64,000 bases of DNA from Massospora cicadina (taxonomy: Eukaryota > Entomophthoromycota > Entomophthoromycetes > Entomophthorales > Entomophthoraceae): assembly GCA_022478985.1 (NCBI GenBank), contig JAKSZP010018560.1, positions 1-64,000 on the forward strand, in the 5' to 3' direction. Below the pieces are notes generated by a model, which was not told the DNA's origin, made no database searches, and saw only the letters and a program-made list of their open reading frames with translations. The position numbers and the translations under genes are program-made. This document shows positions 60,680-64,000 of the stretch, piece by piece. Numbering within the stretch: the stretch's first letter is position 1; the number at the start of each line of letters is the position of its first letter.

Positions 60680-62340
60680 CAACTCAAGCTGACCAGGGGA
60701 TGGACAATACTGAGTTCAGAGAAGCTAAAGTTATACTAAACTAAAATTTTAATGAACAGAAAGATATGAACTTATCACTCCAAAATAAAAAAAAACTAAA
60801 ATGATCAAACTAGGTCTGAGGGGGTGCACTGATATGCGTTCATGGTGTGGGGTGAGTGAATCAGGAGGCTTATCTCCCTCCCTTGTGTCAAACCATTTAC
60901 AGCATAGATCTGAGAGCATGGGCGTGGATGCATCCTCAAAATAGGGGTTAATGTAGCAGAGTGGGTCTTGCAGCTCTGTTTTGCTATGAGGAGGGTGGTG
61001 ATATATTTGTAGAGGGCTTTCTCAGTCTCAAGGAGAACTTTGGGAAGGGTGGTGAAGGTGGCGACGTTGTTGCTGGTTATGTAAGTCTTGGGGCCAAATT
61101 TTGCAACCATCACAACTTTTTTACATTGCTTTGTTGGCAACTTGGTAGAATCAGAGGAATTCTTTTTTATGTACTTGTTGCTGGGGGGAAGGATAGGGAT
61201 GGGTAGCCCCTTGGCCAAGACTGCAAATGAATTTGCTATGGCCTTTCAGAGGGGGTGACAATCAGTGGAGGCAACATCCTCTTAGGTGAGTTTGTGGTTG
61301 CTTCAGAACTCATCAGCATCAGGGTGTAGAGCATAGTGATAAGTTGGAAATTGAGATGCATATTCTGTGTTTAGGTCCATTTTGAGGCCTGTGGCCTCAA
61401 CTTAGTTGAAGATAGGTTTCCCAAATCATCAACTTCCTTCAAGTAATCCCAGGGATTTTGGTTAAAGATGATAGGTTGATTGTCATATAAATGGGCTGGG
61501 TTGTGTGGCTGGGTTTTTTTTAATTTATTGGGGTTCATTCTGGCTCCTGATCTGTTGGAGTGTGAGTGGGGATTTAAAACGTAGGTTCCTTATTGGCTGA
61601 TCAGTGGCAGTTGCATCTATCACTTTGGGTGGAGAGAGATGAAGGATTGTGCCTCATTCAAAAACAGTTTTGGGATTGGCAATGATATCATTATGGGAGG
61701 AGTCAAGCGTGTGGGCTCTGGCTTGGGCTATGGAGGGGCAGCGCCGCTTCAAGTGGTCCAGGTCAAAACAAAAGGGGCAGATCATGTGCCCTTTATCTAC
61801 TCTAGCCCAGAAAGAGTGGTTGAGGGAGAGAGGACAATGGTGCAAGGGAATCAAAATGGAAATTTCCGTTGAAATTGGTCATATAGTTTCAAAGGCATGA
61901 GGGTCACAAGTCAATTGGCTCCATTGGGTCTCTACAAATTGTAGAATGGGGTTGGCGCCATATGCCAACAATCCTGCAATTAGCTCATCATACAAAGTAT
62001 CAGGGGGGAGGTGGGTGAGGAGACCTGCAAATTGAACCACAATAATGGTGTCATCAGGCAACTGGGTGTGAATGGTTGGGATGGGGTTCCTTGAAACGCC
62101 AGGGGGATGTTGGCTGCAATTGCAGCATCAGCTTCATAGGTGAAGCTGAGGTCAAAGTACCCCTTGTGGGGGTGGAAGCCAATGAAGCCTGCAGGCTGCA
62201 TAAGCACCTGGGCTAATTATAATCTTTGTTTGTCATTGTAGGGAAACAATTTGGCATATTCAACTGGAAGATGAATCACATTTTGCTTTGGGGTGTGATG
62301 AACAGGCTCTCTCCAGTATGCAACAAATCAATTTGGCAAA
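60680..62340 (-). mobile_element. ORF1-only LINE derivative no. 3
   Basis: The minus-strand 3' end CAGTATTGTCCATCCCCTGGTCAGCTTGAG is shared with copies 1 and 2. ORF1 domains follow in the same order as in copy 1. The 5' boundary on the right is uncertain (62230-62560). No clear target duplication was found. Confidence 0.7.
60805..62207 (-). pseudogene. ORF1 of non-autonomous LINE no. 3
   Basis: This is the best preserved copy of the knuckle. Minus-strand frames: 61980-62207 (AGFIGFHPHKGYFDLSF), 61879-62061 (PDDTIIVVQFAGLLTHLPP and DELIAGLLAYGANPIL), 61654-61854 (SFWARVDKGHMICPFCFDL, then DHLKRRC), a complete C-x2-C-x4-H-x4-C. The C-terminal frame 60805-61218 is serine- and lysine-rich and leads towards the 3' end. 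Frameshifts join the pieces. An RNA-binding LINE ORF1 protein is the likely ancestor. Confidence 0.7.
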
Positions 62341-62989
62341 AGAAGCCAAGTTGCAGTCCATATAGCTGAGACTACACAAGAGAGAAACTTCCTGCTATGT
62401 GCATTGAGGCCACGATCAGTTATTAAACCATGTAGGATAGTAACCAGAATGCTAGTTGACAATAGTGCAATTTGTCCCATTGACAAGGAATAGAGAGAAG
62501 CTAAAGCCTGTGCCAACTCACTATCATCATACATGTTGAATCCTGTCATACAATAAGAATATAATAAAAATAAAAATAAACTTAAACTTTTAGTTTATTT
62601 GTCTGCAGGATTGAGAAAACAGATTTAGAGAATCTAACTTGATTTCCTGTATTATATGTGCTGGAGAATGCTAGGCACTCTCATGGTTTAAAAAAGCTTA
62701 AAAAATTAAAAAATGCCTTGTTCAAAACCTGAGCTTAAATCAGTACTAGTGGGGTTTCGAACTTGAAAGTTTCCAACTTTTGGTCTGCTTATGAGATCTG
62801 AACTCCGGATTCCGACTATCGGACTTAAGTGTAATATCAGAATTATTATTCATATCATATTTCCAAACTGAACCATCTTAAATTTGATTGAATCTCATGG
62901 CTGAACTTTGGAACTCCTTCTTCATACTCTTATTGGTAGCCCTAAAGGTAAGGACCATATGGCGGTCATGTAGGACCTTGATCATTACA
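62341..62989 (-). repeat. Element G 3' LTR (left end not resolved)
   Basis: On the minus strand it starts TGTAATGATCAAGG at 62989, right after the polypurine stretch TCAGGGGGTGA that also ends the Pol frame. The body is A/T-rich with no coding domain. The minus-strand frame 62328-62549 has no support. Confidence 0.5.
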
Positions 62990-63257
62990 TCACCCCCTGA
63001 GAGGTGAGATTTGAGCATGCAAAGAATTCACTAATTTTCTGAGGGCAATGAGTACACTCTTCCTCTGATTGCCAAGTTGATTCTTTATCAGGACAACCAG
63101 ACCATTTAACTAAGAAATACTTCCTCCCTTTCTTAATCTTAGAGTCCAATATCATTTCAACCTCAAATTCATCAACTTCTGAATTCTCTAGATTTACTGG
63201 ATCTGGTTTTTCTTGAGATTTACCTTCAAACTTCCTCAGCTGTGAAATATGAAACAC
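62990..63257 (-). pseudogene. Element G chromodomain
   Basis: The 90-residue frame starts MFHISQLRKFEGK, the end of the integrase GPY region, then EFEVEMILDSKIKKGRKYFLV, KWSGCPDKESTWQ, EEECTHCPQKISEFF. It has the chromodomain pattern: a first strand (FEVEMILDSK), KYFLVKWSGCPDKESTW holding two aromatic-cage positions, and a C-terminal helix. The stop is at the polypurine stretch. In Ty3 elements this domain binds modified histones. It is separated from integrase by a frameshift at about 63270. Confidence 0.88.
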
Positions 63258-64000
63258 AGGATGAGCCTTTGATTCTGGGGGGATCTAATTCAAATGCCAC
63301 CTCATTAATAGGACAAACAATTCTGATGGCCCTAGCCTATAGGGGTCCAGCTTCCGGCATCTGACTGTCAGTGAGTAGTTCTTTGCATTTATTAAAACCA
63401 AATCCCCTTTCTTTATCATAAATCCTTTAGAACATCTCTTATCAGCCTTGAACTTTTGATAACCAATGGCTTTTATGAGGTTGTTCTTCAAGGATTAAAT
63501 GTTCTCATGAATGCCCTGGACCAGACTGTCTGCAGCTGGATTGATTCCTTCTACCTCACCTTCATATACCCTAGGGTGCTGGCCATAATTTGCAAAAAAA
63601 ATGGGGTCACACCCATAGATGAGTGGACATGGTTGTTATAGACAAATTGTGCAAAATGGATCCAACTTACCCAGTCATCTTGGCACACTGGTGTGTAGCA
63701 ACAAAGGTATTGTTCCAAAATCTGGTTGATCCTCTCAGTTTTCCCATCAGATTGTGGCTGGTATGATGAGGAATGGCAGGATTTAATTTTTAAATTGCTT
63801 AATAAATGTTCCCAGAATTTAGATATAAACTGAGGTCCACGATCTGAGACAATTTCATCTGGGATGCCATGTCTGGAGAACACTTCTTCCATAAAAATCT
63901 GTGCTGAATCTCTTGCAGTAATCTTCTCATTACAAGGGAAAAACTCAGCATATTTAGTGAGCTGATATACCACAACCATAATTGAATTAAACCCTTCTGT
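63258..64000 (-). pseudogene. Element G integrase, C-terminal two thirds
   Basis: The 142-residue frame 63551-63979 begins inside the core: VVVYQLTKYAEFFPC, VSDRGPQFISKFW (second catalytic Asp intact), QPQSDGKTERINQILEQYL (catalytic Glu intact) and FAQFVYNNHVHSSMGVTPFF. A shift near 63590 is followed by ANYGQHPRVYEGE-like residues and the frame 63285-63491, with KKGDLVLINAKN and LDPYRLGPSELF, the GPY/F module (one insertion or change). The first catalytic Asp lies at or just beyond the window edge. Confidence 0.85.

Larger units (their letters stand above)
62990..64000 (-). mobile_element. Chromodomain Ty3 element G, 3' end of Pol, runs off the window
   Basis: Integrase and chromodomain lie on the minus strand with a short 3' non-coding end. 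It is the same lineage as element F but in the opposite orientation and much better preserved. The rest of the element lies beyond 64000. Confidence 0.85.

Overview
This 64 kb window reads as a graveyard of nested, mostly decayed retrotransposons; I found no convincing host gene, tRNA or rRNA. The organism is most likely a filamentous fungus, probably a basidiomycete. The reasons are several Ty3/Gypsy lineages (two with chromodomains), an L1-like LINE with a C-terminal CCHC motif, a collagen-like Gag, and dense stops produced by transitions. This is inference: neither species nor phylum is proven by sequence alone.

Layout. 1-2275: 3' end of a plus-strand LINE. About 2276-24397: a decayed plus-strand Ty3 element (A), interrupted by a full-length minus-strand LINE (7325-12658, 13-bp target-site duplication, TSD), a solo LTR (13665-14433, TSD GTCAG) and a complete second Ty3 element B (14870-22887, two 580-bp LTRs). 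B carries an ORF1-only LINE derivative in its reverse transcriptase (18440-20340, perfect 17-bp TSD). About 24398-35328: a minus-strand Ty3 element C. It is split by an LTR (27118-27956 plus 31809-31898), which is itself split by a 3.85-kb palindrome-like LTR complex (27957-31808), and by a solo LTR (32634-33388, TSD GGCAT). 35329-36244: a solo LTR. 36245-38478: unassigned sequence, a 45-bp minisatellite and a fold-back element. 38479-41340: the Gag end of a minus-strand Ty3 element (H), split by a second ORF1-only LINE. 42553-55380: Ty3 element E, with the best-preserved element of the window, D (48713-55233, minus strand, TSD ATCAT), inside its 3' LTR. 56270-60670: a 5'-truncated chromodomain Ty3 element F, its chromodomain split by a solo LTR (58521-59613, TSD CATGG). 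60680-62340: a third ORF1-only LINE. 62341-64000: integrase, chromodomain and LTR of another chromodomain element, G.

How it fits together. The Ty3 elements keep the order LTR, primer-binding site, Gag, protease, a dUTPase-like domain, reverse transcriptase, RNase H, integrase, LTR. Nearly all are dead through stops, frameshifts or lost catalytic residues; D and E keep most key motifs. The nesting gives a relative chronology: A and C are oldest, B and E younger, D and several solo LTRs youngest. The most interesting signals are the inverted-LTR complex, the ORF1-only LINEs sharing a 3' tail with the full-length LINE, the dUTPase-like domain between protease and reverse transcriptase, and the collagen-like Gag. 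All boundaries were found by eye; those marked approximate should be checked by alignment.
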